Positions 50,264-63,033 of a stretch of DNA of 64,000 nt are shown in pieces. Source of the stretch: Pegoplata infirma. Its lineage: Eukaryota > Arthropoda > Insecta > Diptera > Anthomyiidae. Location of the stretch: the NCBI GenBank assembly GCA_963921195.1, contig OY992537.1:96678736-96742735 (forward strand), read 5' to 3'. Numbering within the stretch: the stretch's first letter is position 1; each line of letters begins with the position of its first letter. Position numbers and translations under genes: made by a program. Under the pieces are notes generated by a model, which was given only the letters and a program-made list of their open reading frames with translations, searched no databases and was not told the DNA's origin.

Positions 50264-51846
50264 CAACAGGCGAAAAATTTTAACAACAAATTTTAACAAA
50301 AAATAGCGCGATTCAACATTCATTTGTTTTTCGTTTCATCGAATTCCGATTCGGAAAGTTATATTTTGCGGGTAAAAGAAAATCTCGCACTAAAATAAAA
50401 AAGGCTGTAGACACAATCGCCCAAAAAAGAAAATGAAAATTCGCCCAAAAATTTTTCATACAAATTTGGGCCATATTTCATATGAAAAGTTACCCAAAAT
50501 TTTTGGGCAAATTTTCAAAGTTTTTGGGCAAAATTTCGAAATTAAAATTTGGATGATATTTCATTACGAAAAATGCCCCAATTTCTAATTGCTCCAACAG
50601 CTGCCCCAACTGCAGCCCCCACAAATGCCCCAATTTCTAATTGCTCCAACAGCTGCCCCAGCTGCAGCCCCCACAAATGCCCCAATTTCTAATTGCTCCA
50701 ACAGCTGCCCCAACTGCAGCCCCCACAAATGCCCCAATTTCTAATTGCTCCAACAGCTGCCCCAACTGCAGCCCCCACAAATGCCCCAATTTCTAATTGC
50801 TCCAACAGCTGCCCCAACTGCAGCCCCCACAAATGCCCCAATTTCAGGATATTCAATGTTCTGACGCCAAAATAAGTTTGGCGTCTTGGCGTCTTGGCGT
50901 TTCTTACATAGGCCGAAATGAAAGGGTGTCAGGTGTTTTTTGCGTTTTGGCGTCTCGGCATTAGTTACTTAGGCAAAAACTAAGTAATATTTGAATTCAA
51001 AGGGTAAATTCAGGAAAAAGGTAATTAAAATAAAAAAATATTAATAAAAAGATTTAATTAATTAAAATTAAAAAAAAAATAAGAAAATAAGAAAAAAATA
51101 AAAATTAAAAAAAAAAAAAAAAAAAAAAATAAAATTAAAAAAAAAAAAAAAAATAAGAAAAAAATAAAAATTAAAAAAAAAAAATAAGAAAAAAAAAAAA
51201 TAAAAAAAAACAAGTAAAAAAGTTAAATTCGGCCGTGCCGAATTTTAAATACCCTCCATCTGTATCCCAGTATTTATAAATTAATACGATTTTCTAATGC
51301 ACGTTCTTTAAAAATTTAATATCAATGGCACAGATTAATACAGACTCGACAATTATAACAAGTGTCAAAAAAGTAGTCTTTAACCATATGGTTATTTTTT
51401 TAAAATTATTCTACTAATTAGGTTAGAGAGAGAAAACCAATATAACACGCCATACGAAAAAAAAAGGTAGAACGGCTTTTATTGTTTTACTCACTTCTAA
51501 CTAGTAGAAAGTGTTGCCATGCTTTAAACCAGCTAAAAACCGATCTGTATCTTCTAAATTCGCTAAGTTTTTACCCATTTTTGTTTTACAACTCTACTGT
51601 CTAGTCTGTATATAGTCTGTGTCTATGGTGTTTATATAAATAATATATGAAAAATTGTCCATTTTTATTTTGGTTTTTGATTTTGTCAAAACCTTTCCGT
51701 TATAGAGTAACAGATAAAGGCTCTGGTGGGAATCGAACCAACAACCCCTGCATTTGCAGATTATAACGCTACATATTAATCAACCGCAGCGCTGTTGAAA
51801 AACAAAAGTAATGAACTGAAAACAGCAAGGAGCTCTGATGAAAGCG
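50264..51846 (+). repeat. Satellite copy 32 (CAACAGG start)
   Basis: The minisatellite is 50573-50845 with 5 units, the second with CCCCAGCTGCAG as in copy 23. A private AAATAGCGCG occurs near 50304. Confidence 0.96.
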
Positions 51847-53434
51847 CTGCAGGCGAAAAATTTTCACAACAAATTTTAACAAAAAATCGCGCGATTCAAC
51901 ATTCATTTGTTTTTCGTTTCATCGAATTCCGATTCGGAAAGTTATATTTTGCGGGTAAAAGAAAATCTCGCACTAAAATAAAAAAGGCTGTAGACACAAT
52001 CGCCCAAAGAAAAATCGCCCAAAAAAGAAAATGAAAATTCGCCCAAAAATTTTTCATACAAATTTGGGCCATATTTCATATGAAAAGTTACCCAAAATTT
52101 TTGGGCAAATTTTCAAAGTTTTTGGGCAAAATTTCGAAATTAAAATTTGGATGATATTTCATTACGAAAAATGCCCCAATTTCTAATTGCTCCAACAGCT
52201 GCCCCAACTGCAGCCCCCACAAATGCCCCAATTTCTAATTGCTCAAACAGCTGCCCCAACTGCAGCCCCCACAAATGCCCCAATTTCTAATTGCTCCAAC
52301 AGCTGCCCCAACTGCAGCCCCCACAAATGCCCCAATTTCTAATTGCTCCAACAGCTGCCCCAACTGCAGCCCCCACAAATGCCCCAATTTCTAATTGCTC
52401 CAACAGCTGCCCCAACTGCAGCCCCCACAAATGCCCCAATTTCAGGATATTCAATGTTCTGACGCCAAAATAAGTTTGGCGTCTTGGCGTTTCTTACATA
52501 GGCCGAAATGAAAGGGTGTCAGGTGTTTTTTGCGTTTTGGCGTCTCGGCATTAGTTACTTAGGCAAAAACTAAGTAATATTTGAATTCAAAGGGTAAATT
52601 CAGGAAAAAGGTAATTAAAATAAAAAAATATTAATAAAAAGATTTAATTAATTAAAATTAAAAAAAAAATAAGAAAATAAGAAAAAAATAAAAATTAAAA
52701 AAAAAAAAAAAAAAAAAATAAAATTAAAAAAAAAAAAAAAAAATAAGAAAAAAATAAAAATTAAAAAAAAAAATAAGAAAAAAAAAAATAAAAAAAAACA
52801 AGTAAAAAAGTTAAATTCGGCCGTGCCGAATTTTAAATACCCTCCATCTGTATCCCAGTATTTATAAATTAATACGATTTTCTAATGCACGTTCTTTAAA
52901 AATTTAATATCAATGGCACAGATTAATACAGACTCGACAATTATAACAAGTGTCAAAAAAGTAGTCTTTAACCATATGGTTATTTTTTTAAAATTATTCT
53001 ACTAATTAGGTTAGAGAGAGAAAACCAATATAACACGCCATACGAAAAAAAAAGGTAGAACGGCTTTTATTGTTTTACTCACTTCTAACTAGTAGAAAGT
53101 GTTGCCATGCTTTAAACCAGCTAAAAACCGATCTGTATCTTCTAAATTCGCTAAGTTTTTACCCATTTTTGTTTTACAACTCTACTGTCTAGTCTGTATA
53201 TAGTCTGTGTCTATGGTGTTTATATAAATAATATATGAAAAATTGTCCATTTTTATTTTGGTTTTTGATTTTGTCAAAACCTTTCCGTTATAGAGTAACA
53301 GATAAAGGCTCTGGTGGGAATCGAACCAACAACCCCTGCATTTGCAGATTATAACGCTACATATTAATCAACCGCAGCGCTGTTGAAAAACAAAAGTAAT
53401 GAACTGAAAACAGCAAGGAGCTCTGATGAAAGCG
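51847..53434 (+). repeat. Satellite copy 33 (TTTTCACAAC variant)
   Basis: The minisatellite is 52171-52443 with 5 units, the second with GCTCAAACAG. It is the counterpart of copies 24 and 25. Confidence 0.96.
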
Positions 53435-54228
53435 CTGCAGGCGAAAAATTTTAACAACAAATTTTAACAAAAAATCGCGCGATTCAACATTCATTTGTTT
53501 TTCGTTTCATCGAATTCCGATTCGGAAAGTTATATTTTGCGGGTAAAAGAAAATCTCGCACTAAAATAAAAAAGGCTGTAGACACAATCGCCCAAAGAAA
53601 AATCGCCCAAAAAAGAAAATGAAAATTCGCCCAAAAATTTTTCATACAAATTTGGGCCATATTTCATATGAAAAGTTACCCAAAATTTTTGGGCAAATTT
53701 TCAAAGTTTTTGGGCAAAATTTCGAAATTAAAATTTGGATGATATTTCATTACGAAAAATGCCCCAATTTCTAATTGCTCCAACAGCTGCCCCAACTGCA
53801 GCCCCCACAAATGCCCCAATTTCTAATTGCTCCAACAGCTGCCCCAACTGCAGCCCCCACAAATGCCCCAATTTCTAATTGCTCCAACAGCTGCCCCAAC
53901 TGCAGCCCCCACAAATGCCCCAATTTCTAATTGCTCCAACAGCTGCCCCAACTGCAGCCCCCACAAATGCCCCAATTTCAGGATATTCAATGTTCTGACG
54001 CCAAAATAAGTTTGGCGTCTTGGCGTTTCTTACATAGGCCGAAATGAAAGGGTGTCAGGTGTTTTTTGCGTTTTGGCGTCTCGGCATTAGTTACTTAGGC
54101 AAAAACTAAGTAATATTTGAATTCAAAGGGTAAATTCAGGAAAAAGGTAATTAAAATAAAAAAATATTAATAAAAAGATTTAATTAATTAAAATTAAAAA
54201 AAAAAATAAGAAAATAAGAAAAAAATAA

Positions 54229-54259
<31 letters not shown>

Positions 54260-54287
54260 TATTTAAAATTAAAAAAAAAAAAATAAG

Positions 54288-54318
<31 letters not shown>

Positions 54319-54979
54319 GAAAAAAAAAAAAATAAAAAGAAAACAAGTAAAAAAGTTAAATTCGGCCGTGCCGAATTTTAAATACCCTCCATCTGTATCC
54401 CAGTATTTATAAATTAATACGATTTTCTAATGCACGTTCTTTAAAAATTTAATATCAATGGCACAGATTAATACAGACTCGACAATTATAACAAGTGTCA
54501 AAAAAGTAGTCTTTAACCATATGGTTATTTTTTTAAAATTATTCTACTAATTAGGTTAGAGAGAGAAAACCAATATAACACGCCATACGAAAAAAAAAGG
54601 TAGAACGGCTTTTATTGTTTTACTCACTTCTAACTAGTAGAAAGTGTTGCCATGCTTTAAACCAGCTAAAAACCGATCTGTATCTTCTAAAATCGCTAAG
54701 TTTTTACCCATTTTTGTTTTACAACTCTACTGTCTAGTCTGTATATAGTCTGTGTCTATGGTGTTTATATAAATAATATATGAAAAATTGTCCATTTTTA
54801 TTTTGGTTTTTGATTTTGTCAAAACCTTTCCGTTATAGAGTAACAGATAAAGGCTCTGGTGGGAATCGAACCAACAACCCCTGCATTTGCAGATTATAAC
54901 GCTACATATTAATCAACCGCAGCGCTGTTGAAAAACAAAAGTAATGAACTGAAAACAGCAAGGAGCTCTGATGAAAGCG
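53435..54979 (+). repeat. Satellite copy 34 (subfamily switch)
   Basis: The minisatellite is 53759-53979 with 4 units. Like copy 26, it has a common-type left and an alpha right module. Confidence 0.95.
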
Positions 54980-56085
54980 CTGCAGGCGAAAAATTTTAAC
55001 AACAAATTTTAACAAAAAATCGCGCGATTCAACATTCATTTGTTTTTCGTTTCATCGAATTCCGATTCGGAAAGTTATATTTTGCGGGTAAAAGAAAATC
55101 TCGCACTAAAATAAAAAAGGCTGTAGACACAATCGCCCAAAGAAAAATCGCCCAAAGAAGAAAATGAAAATTCGCCCAAAAATTTTTCATACAAATTTGG
55201 GCCATATTTCATATGAAAAGTTACCCAAAATTTTTGGGCAAATTTTCAAAGTTTTTGGGCAAAATTTCGAAATTAAAATTTGGATGATATTTCATTACGA
55301 AAAATGCCCCAATTTCTAATTGCTCCAACAGCTGCCCCAACTGCAGCCCCCACAAATGCCCCAATTTCTAATTGCTCCAACAGCTGCCCCAACTGCAGCC
55401 CCCACAAATGCCCCAATTTCTAATTGCTCCAACAGCTGCCCCAACTGCAGCCCCCACAAATGCCCCAATTTCTAATTGCTCCAACAGCTGCCCCAACTGC
55501 AGCCCCCACAAATGCCCCAATTTCTAATTGCTCCAACAGCTGCCCCAACTGCAGCCCCCACAAATGCCCCAATTTCTAATTGCTCCAACAGCTGCCCCAA
55601 CTGCAGCCCCCACAAATGCCCCAATTTCTAATTGCTCCAACAGCTGCCCCAACTGCAGCCCCCACAAATGCCCCAATTTCTAATTGCTCCAACAGCTGCC
55701 CCAACTGCAGCCCCCACAAATGCCCCAATTTCTAATTGCTCCAACAGCTGCCCCAACTGCAGCCCCCACAAATGCCCCAATTTCTAATTGCTCCAACAGC
55801 TGCCCCAACTGCAGCCCCCACAAATGCCCCAATTTCAGGATATTCAATGTTCTGACGCCAAAATAAGTTTGGCGTCTTGGCGTTTCTTACATAGGCCGAA
55901 ATGAAAGGGTGTCAGGTGTTTTTTGCGTTTTGGCGTCTCGGCATTAGTTACTTAGGCAAAAACTAAGTAATATTTGAATTCAAAGGGTAAATTCAGGAAA
56001 AAGGTAATTAAAATAAAAAAATATTAATAAAAAGATTTAATTAATTAAAATTAAAAAAAAAAATAAGAAAATAAGAAAAAAATAA

Positions 56086-56121
<36 letters not shown>

Positions 56122-56837
56122 TTAAAATTAAAAAAAAAAAATAAGAAAAAAATAAAAATTAAAAAAAAAATATAAGAAAAAAAAAAAAAATAAAAAGAAA
56201 ACAAGTAAAAAAGTTAAATTCGGCCGTGCCGAATTTTAAATACCCTCCATCTGTATCCCAGTATTTATAAATTAATACGATTTTCTAATGCACGTTCTTT
56301 AAAAATTTAATATCAATGGCACAGATTAATACAGACTCGACAATTATAACAAGTGTCAAAAAAGTAGTCTTTAACCATATGGTTATTTTTTTAAAATTAT
56401 TCTACTAATTAGGTTAGAGAGAGAAAACCAATATAACACGCCATACGAAAAAAAAAGGTAGAACGGCTTTTATTGTTTTACTCACTTCTAACTAGTAGAA
56501 AGTGTTGCCATGCTTTAAACCAGCTAAAAACCGATCTGTATCTTCTAAAATCGCTAAGTTTTTACCCATTTTTGTTTTACAACTCTACTGTCTAGTCTGT
56601 ATATAGTCTGTGTCTATGGTGTTTATATAAATAATATATGAAAAATTGTCCATTTTTATTTTGGTTTTTGATTTTGTCAAAACCTTTCCGTTATAGAGTA
56701 ACAGATAAAGGCTCTGGTGGGAATCGAACCAACAACCCCTGCATTTGCAGATTATAACGCTACATATTAATCAACCGCAGCGCTGTTGAAAAACAAAAGT
56801 AATGAACTGAAAACAGCAAGGAGCTCTGATGAAAGCG
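54980..56837 (+). repeat. Satellite copy 35, 10-unit minisatellite
   Basis: The minisatellite is 55304-55836 with 10 units, one more than in copy 27. It is an alpha copy. Confidence 0.95.
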
Positions 56838-57786
56838 CTGCAGGCGAAAAATTTTAACAACAAATTTTAACAAAAAATCGCGCGATTCAACATTCATTTG
56901 TTTTTCGTTTCATCGAATTCCGATTCGGAAAGTTATATTTTGCGGGTAAAAGAAAATCTCGCACTAAAATAAAAAAGGCTGTAGACACAATCGCCCAAAG
57001 AAAAATCGCCCAAAGAAGAAAATGAAAATTCGCCCAAAAATTTTTCATACAAATTTGGGCCATATTTCATATGAAAAGTTACCCAAAATTTTTGGGCAAA
57101 TTTTCAAAGTTTTTGGGCAAAATTTCGAAATTTAAATTTGGATGATATTTCATTACGAAAAATGCCCCAATTTCTAATTGCTCCAACAGCTGCCCCAACT
57201 GCAGCCCCCACAAATGCCCCAATTTCTAATTGCTCCAACAGCTGCCCCAACTGCAGCCCCCACAAATGCCCCAATTTCTAATTGCTCCAACAGCTGCCCC
57301 AACTGCAGCCCCCACAAATGCCCCAATTTCTAATTGCTCCAACAGCTGCCCCAACTGCAGCCCCCACAAATGCCCCAATTTCTAATTGCTCCAACAGCTG
57401 CCCCAACTGCAGCCCCCACAAATGCCCCAATTTCTAATTGCTCCAACAGCTGCCCCAACTGCAGCCCCCACAAATGCCCCAATTTCTAATTGCTCCAACA
57501 GCTGCCCCAACTGCAGCCCCCACAAATGCCCCAATTTCAGGATATTCAATGTTCTGACGCCAAAATAAGTTTGGCGTCTTGGCGTTTCTTACATAGGCCG
57601 AAATGAAAGGGTGTCAGGTGTTTTTTGCGTTTTGGCGTCTCGGCATTAGTTACTTAGGCAAAAACTAAGTAATATTTGAATTCAAAGGGTAAATTCAGGA
57701 AAAAGGTAATTAAAATAAAAAAATATTAATAAAAAGATTTAATTAATTAAAATTAAAAAAAAAATAAGAAAATAAGAAAAAAATAA

Positions 57787-57823
<37 letters not shown>

Positions 57824-58538
57824 TTAAAATTAAAAAAAAAAAATAAGAAAAAAATAAAAATTAAAAAAAAAAAATAAGAAAAAAAAAAAAATAAAAAGAA
57901 AACAAGTAAAAAAGTTAAATTCGGCCGTGCCGAATTTTAAATACCCTCCATCTGTATCCCAGTATTTATAAATTAATACGATTTTCTAATGCACGTTCTT
58001 TAAAAATTTAATATCAATGGCACAGATTAATACAGACTCGACAATTATAACAAGTGTCAAAAAAGTAGTCTTTAACCATATGGTTATTTTTTTAAAATTA
58101 TTCTACTAATTAGGTTAGAGAGAGAAAACCAATATAACACGCCATACGAAAAAAAAAGGTAGAACGGCTTTTATTGTTTTACTCACTTCTAACTAGTAGA
58201 AAGTGTTGCCATGCTTTAAACCAGCTAAAAACCGATCTGTATCTTCTAAAATCGCTAAGTTTTTACCCATTTTTGTTTTACAACTCTACTGTCTAGTCTG
58301 TATATAGTCTGTGTCTATGGTGTTTATATAAATAATATATGAAAAATTGTCCATTTTTATTTTGGTTTTTGATTTTGTCAAAACCTTTCCGTTATAGAGT
58401 AACAGATAAAGGCTCTGGTGGGAATCGAACCAACAACCCCTGCATTTGCAGATTATAACGCTACATATTAATCAACCGCAGCGCTGTTGAAAAACAAAAG
58501 TAATGAACTGAAAACAGCAAGGAGCTCTGATGAAAGCG
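56838..58538 (+). repeat. Satellite copy 36
   Basis: The minisatellite is 57162-57538 with 7 units. A private CGAAATTTAAATTT occurs near 57128. It has the same length as copy 28. Confidence 0.95.
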
Positions 58539-60096
58539 CTGCAGGCGAAAAATTTTAACAACAAATTTTAACAAAAAATCGCGCGATTCAACATTCATTT
58601 GTTTTTCGTTTCATCGAATTCCGATTCGGAAAGTTATATTTTGCGGGTAAAAGAAAATCTCGCACTAAAATAAAAAAGGCTGTAGACACAATCGCCCAAA
58701 GAAAAATCGCCCAAAGAAGAAAATGAAAATTCGCCCAAAAATTTTTCATACAAATTTGGGCCATATTTCATATGAAAAGTTACCCAAAATTTTTGGGCAA
58801 ATTTTCAAAGTTTTTGGGCAAAATTTCGAAATTAAAATTTGGATGATATTTCATTACGAAAAATGCCCCAATTTCTAATTGCTCCAACAGCTGCCCCAAC
58901 TGCAGCCCCCACAAATGCCCCAATTTCTAATTGCTCCAACAGCTGCCCCAACTGCAGCCCCCACAAATGCCCCAATTTCTAATTGCTCCAACAGCTGCCC
59001 CAACTGCAGCCCCCACAAATGCCCCAATTTCTAATTGCTCCAACAGCTGCCCCAACTGCAGCCCCCACAAATGCCCCAATTTCTAATTGCTCCAACAGCT
59101 GCCCCAACTGCAGCCCCCACAAATGCCCCAATTTCTAATTGCTCCAACAGCTGCCCCAACTGCAGCCCCCACAAATGCCCCAATTTCTAATTGCTCCAAC
59201 AGCTGCCCCAACTGCAGCCCCCACAAATGCCCCAATTTCTAATTGCTCCAACAGCTGCCCCAACTGCAGCCCCCACAAATGCCCCAATTTCAGGATATTC
59301 AATGTTCTGACGCCAAAATAAGTTTGGCGTCTTGGCGTTTCTTACATAGGCCGAAATGAAAGGGTGTCAGGTGTTTTTTGCGTTTTGGCGTCTCGGCATT
59401 AGTTACTTAGGCAAAAACTAAGTAATATTTGAATTCAAAGGGTAAATTCAGGAAAAAGGTAATTAAAATAAAAAAATATTAATAAAAAGATTTAATTAAT
59501 TAAAATTAAAAAAAAAAATAAGAAAATAAGAAAAAAATAAAAATTAAAAAAAAAAAAAAAAAAAATATTTAAAATTAAAAAAAAAAAATAAGAAAAAAAT
59601 AAAAATTAAAAAAAAAAAATAAGAAAAAAAAAAAAAATAAAAAGAAAACAAGTAAAAAAGTTAAATTCGGCCGTGCCGAATTTTAAATACCCTCCATCTG
59701 TATCCCAGTATTTATAAATTAATACGATTTTCTAATGCACGTTCTTTAAAAATTTAATATCAATGGCACAGATTAATACAGACTCGACAATTATAACAAG
59801 TGTCAAAAAAGTAGTCTTTAACCATATGGTTATTTTTTTTAAAATTATTCTACTAATTAGGTTAGAGAGAGAAAACCAATATAACACGCCATACGAAAAA
59901 AAAAGGTAGAACGGCTTTTATTGTTTTACTCACTTCTAACTAGTAGAAAGTGTTGCCATGCTTTAAACCAGCTAAAAACCGATCTGTATCTTCTAAAATC
60001 GCTAAGTTTTTACCCATTTTTGTTTTACAACTCTACTGTCTAGTCTGTATATAGTCTGTGTCTATGGTGTTTATCTATATATATAAAAGAGTAACG

Positions 60097-60132
60097 TGAC
60101 TGACTGACTGACTGACTGACTGACTGACTGAC
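60097..60132 (+). repeat. (TGAC)n tetranucleotide repeat in the Helitron 5' end
   Basis: About nine TGAC units follow TAACG and precede TTATTGACTGATTCATCATCG. A short simple repeat just inside the 5' end is common in insect Helitrons as I recall. Confidence 0.9.
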
Positions 60133-60178
60133 TTATTGACTGATTCATCATCGCCCAGCCCAAACCGCTGAAGTTAGA

Positions 60179-61260
60179 GACTTGAAATTTGGACTGTAGG
60201 TTCACCTCCCGGAATATAGATCCACTAAGGCTGGATTTTTGCCAATGTTGATTCTAAGGGGGTAAAAAGGGTAAAAAACTGTACTTTTGGTACTTTTTAT
60301 ATCTCCTGAAATAATGGTCGAATAGACTTGAAATTTGGACTGCATGTTCACCTCCCGGAATATAGAACCTCCAAGGCTGGATTTTTGCCAGTGTTGATTC
60401 TTAGGGGGTAAAAAGGGTAAAAAACTGTACTTTTGGTACTTTTTATATCTCCTGAAATAATGGTCATAGAGACTTGAAATTTGGACTGTATGTTCACCTG
60501 CCGAAATATAGATCCACTAAGGCTGGATTTTTGCCAGTGTTGATTCTAAGGGGGTAAAAAGGGTAAAAAACTGTACTTTTAGTACTTTTTATATCTCCTG
60601 AAATAATGGTCATAGAGACTTGAAATTTGGACTGTATGTTTACATTATGGAATTTAGATCCAGTAAGGCTGGGTTTTTGCCAATGTTGGTTCTAAGGGGG
60701 TAAAAAGGGTAAAAATCTGTACTTTTGGTACTTTTTATATCTCCTGAAATAATGGTCATAGAGACTTGAAATTTGGACTGAATGTTCACCTCCCGAAATA
60801 CAGATCCACTAAGGCTGGATTTTTGCCAGTGTTGATTCTAAGGGGGTAAAAAGGGTAAAAAACTGTACTTTTGGTACTTTTTATATCTCCTGAAATAATG
60901 GTCATAGAGACTTCAAATTTGGACTGTATGTTCACCTCCCGAAATATAGATCCACTAAGGCTGGATTTTTGCCAGTGTTGATTCTGAGGGGTAAAAAACT
61001 GTACTTTTGGTACTTTTTATATATCCTGACATAATGGTACTAGAAACTGGAAATTTGCAATTTCGGTTCACTTCCGGGAAAAAAGATTCACTACGGCTGG
61101 GTTTTTGCCAATGTAGATTCTACGGGAGTAAAATGGGTAAAAAAGTGTACTTATGGTACTTTTTTTATTTACTAAAATAATGGTCATTCAAACTTGAAAT
61201 TTAGAATGTAGGATCCTTTAGTGAAATAAAAAATTCTGGAACAAGTACTTTCTGAAAATT
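60179..61260 (+). repeat. 146-bp tandem repeats inside the Helitron
   Basis: Units start with GACTTGAAATTTGGACTG or a variant at 60179, 60325, 60471, 60617, 60763, 60909, about 61045 and about 61191. The first five steps are exactly 146 bp; the sixth is 136 bp because of a 10-bp loss near 60988. Each unit contains CCACTAAGGCTGGATTTTTG and TGTACTTTTGGTACTTTTTA. The last two are clearly diverged, and further decayed relatives continue to about 62300. Confidence 0.92.
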
Positions 61261-61287
61261 CTGTACCGTTTATAAAAACTATTTTTT

Positions 61288-61880
61288 TTAAAAAGTACCT
61301 TTTATAAAAAGTGCCTTTTATAAAAAGTACCTTTTATAAAAAGTACCTTTTATAAAAAGTACCTTTTATAAAAAGTACCTTTTATAAAAAGTACCTTTTA
61401 TAAAAAGTACCTTTTATAAAAAGTACCTTTTATAAAAAGTACCTTTTATAAAAAGTACCTTTTATAAAAAGTACCTTTTATAAAAAGTACCTTTTATAAA
61501 AAGTACCTTTTATAAAAAGTACCTTTTATAAAAAGTACCTTTTATAAAAAGTACCTTTTATAAAAAGTACCTTTTATAAAAAGTACCTTTTATAAAAAGT
61601 ATAAAAAGTACATTTTATAAAAAGTACCTTTTATAAAAAGTACCTTTTATAAAAAGTACCTTTTATAAAAAGTACCTTTTATAAAAAGTACCTTTTATAA
61701 AAAGTACCTTTTATAAAAAGTACATTTTATAAAAAGTACCTTTTATAAAAAGTACCTTTTATAAAAAGTACCTTTTAAAAAAGTACCTTTTATAAAAAAG
61801 TACCTTTTATAAAAAGTACCTTTTATAAAAAGTACCTTTTATAAAAAGTACCTTTTTTAAAAAGAACCTTTTATAAAAAG
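61288..61880 (+). repeat. 16-bp tandem repeats inside the Helitron
   Basis: ATAAAAAGTACCTTTT repeats about 37 times with few changes (GTGCC, GTACATT and a short ATAAAAAGT duplication near 61600). The motif resembles the GTACTTTTTAT part of the 146-bp unit and probably grew from it. Its AAAAGTAC/GTACCTTTT symmetry makes it nearly self-complementary. Confidence 0.93.
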
Positions 61881-61957
61881 GAATGTAGGATTTTTCGGTG
61901 AAGAAAAAAACCTTCTGAATTTCGTTTCTAACGAGGGTAAGAAAGTGTACTTTTGGT

Positions 61958-62011
61958 ACTTTTTTTTTGTTCCTATAATAACGGTCATTATTATAGGAAC
62001 AAAAAAAAAGT
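61958..62011. other. Perfect 24-bp-stem hairpin inside the Helitron
   Basis: ACTTTTTTTTTGTTCC... (61958-61981) pairs fully with ...GGAACAAAAAAAAAGT (61988-62011) across the 6-base loop CGGTCA. It interrupts one of the decayed 146-bp relatives exactly where CCTGAAATAATGGTCAT would be expected. Confidence 0.85.
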
Positions 62012-62557
62012 GAAGCTTGCATTTTGGAATGTAGGGGACTTCGGTAAAAAAAACATTCTGCTAAAGTATTTTCAAAAAATTCTGTTTCTAGAGCTGTAAA
62101 AAAGTGTTTTTTGATACTTTTTATATTTCATGAAGTAATTATCCTAGGCAATGAAATTTTGAATGCTTTAAAAAGTTATTTTTGGAAATTCTGTTTCTAA
62201 GGGTCGCGACCGATCGTAAAGGGGATAAAAAGTGCAAATTTGGTTATTCTTATATTTCTTAAAATAATGGTTCAGAAACTTGATGTTTTAAATAAAAGAT
62301 CACCCAGCACAAAAAAACAGTTTTTGGAAAATATAATTTTACGGGGAAAGGGGGCAAATGGTTATTTTTAGATATCTAACTATTGAACTAAAAGCTGCAG
62401 AAATAACACCCAAGACAAGGACATATTTTAAAATTTTAGGGTAAAAAGGGGTACCTGGTAACAGTGGTGTAAAATGGTACTTTTCATATCTACAATATAA
62501 AGACAACAGAACTTTTTATTTTTTTAACGCATATTATACGGAAAGTAATGAAATTTA

Positions 62558-62643
62558 CATGGAACGAAAGGAGATGGACTTGAAAGTGAAATGGAATAGA
62601 ACGGGGAACGAAGTGGAATAGAGCTGGGAACAATATGGAATGA
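62558..62643 (+). repeat. Purine-rich 22-bp repeat inside the Helitron
   Basis: TGGAATAGAACGGGGAACGA-like units start at 62592, 62614 and 62636 (partial), exactly 22 bases apart, after looser GGAACGAAAGGAGATGG sequence. The stretch is almost pyrimidine-free except for isolated T and C. Confidence 0.7.
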
Positions 62644-62986
62644 TATTTTTTTACTTAAATTTTACGTATTTAACTTTTTTGGCTCCATATTTGTTCTCTC
62701 TATATGTTTTTCCACTCAAACTTATTTTTATTCCAATTTTTTTTTTTTCACTGTATTTATTCACTCAAAATCTTCAAACCCGATATAAGGGCTCAAAAAT
62801 TGTCAATATATTTTTTCACCGAAACGAGCATGATGACGTACCAGCGAAGTTATTCAAATTTTATTGTTTAAATTATTCATTAAAATATTATTTTATGAAA
62901 GACTTAAACGTCCACAAGTAAATAAAACAAAAACTATATAGAGGATTTTTTTTAAATCGATAGAGTAATCCTGATCTTTATATTAT

Positions 62987-63033
62987 CCGGTATTCAATAC
63001 AACCGGTAACGAAGTACCGGGATGGTAAGCTAG
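62987..63033 (+). other. Helitron 3' terminus with subterminal hairpin
   Basis: CCGGTA-ACGAAG-TACCGG (63003-63020) is followed by GATGGTAAG and CTAG. A second short inverted pair, GTATT-C-AATAC (62990-63000), lies just upstream. In Helitrons the hairpin marks the end of the transferred strand. Confidence 0.9.

Larger units (their letters stand above)
60074..63033 (+). mobile_element. Non-autonomous Helitron (TC...CTAG)
   Basis: The element begins TCTATATATATAAAAGAG, ends GGTAAGCTAG, and sits precisely between A (60073) and T (63034) with no target duplication; the flanks rejoin to the uninterrupted GTTTATATAAATAATATATG seen in other copies. A 6-bp hairpin (CCGGTA/TACCGG, 63003-63020) lies 9 bases before CTAG. 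These are the defining structural marks of Helitrons, rolling-circle DNA transposons. No Rep or helicase reading frame is present, so movement would depend on proteins from elsewhere. The interior is mostly tandem repeats. A 93-codon frame at 62640-62921 and a 71-codon minus frame at 61807-62022 are AT-rich and look non-coding. Confidence 0.93.

Noticed and set aside
61807..62022. A 71-codon minus-strand frame in the Helitron
   Set aside because: It runs through the 16-bp repeats and the 24-bp hairpin, so it is repeat-derived.
62640..62921. A 93-codon ATG frame near the Helitron 3' end, rich in Phe, Leu and Tyr
   Set aside because: The amino-acid mix follows from AT-rich sequence, no Helitron Rep or helicase motif is visible, and no relative is recognised.
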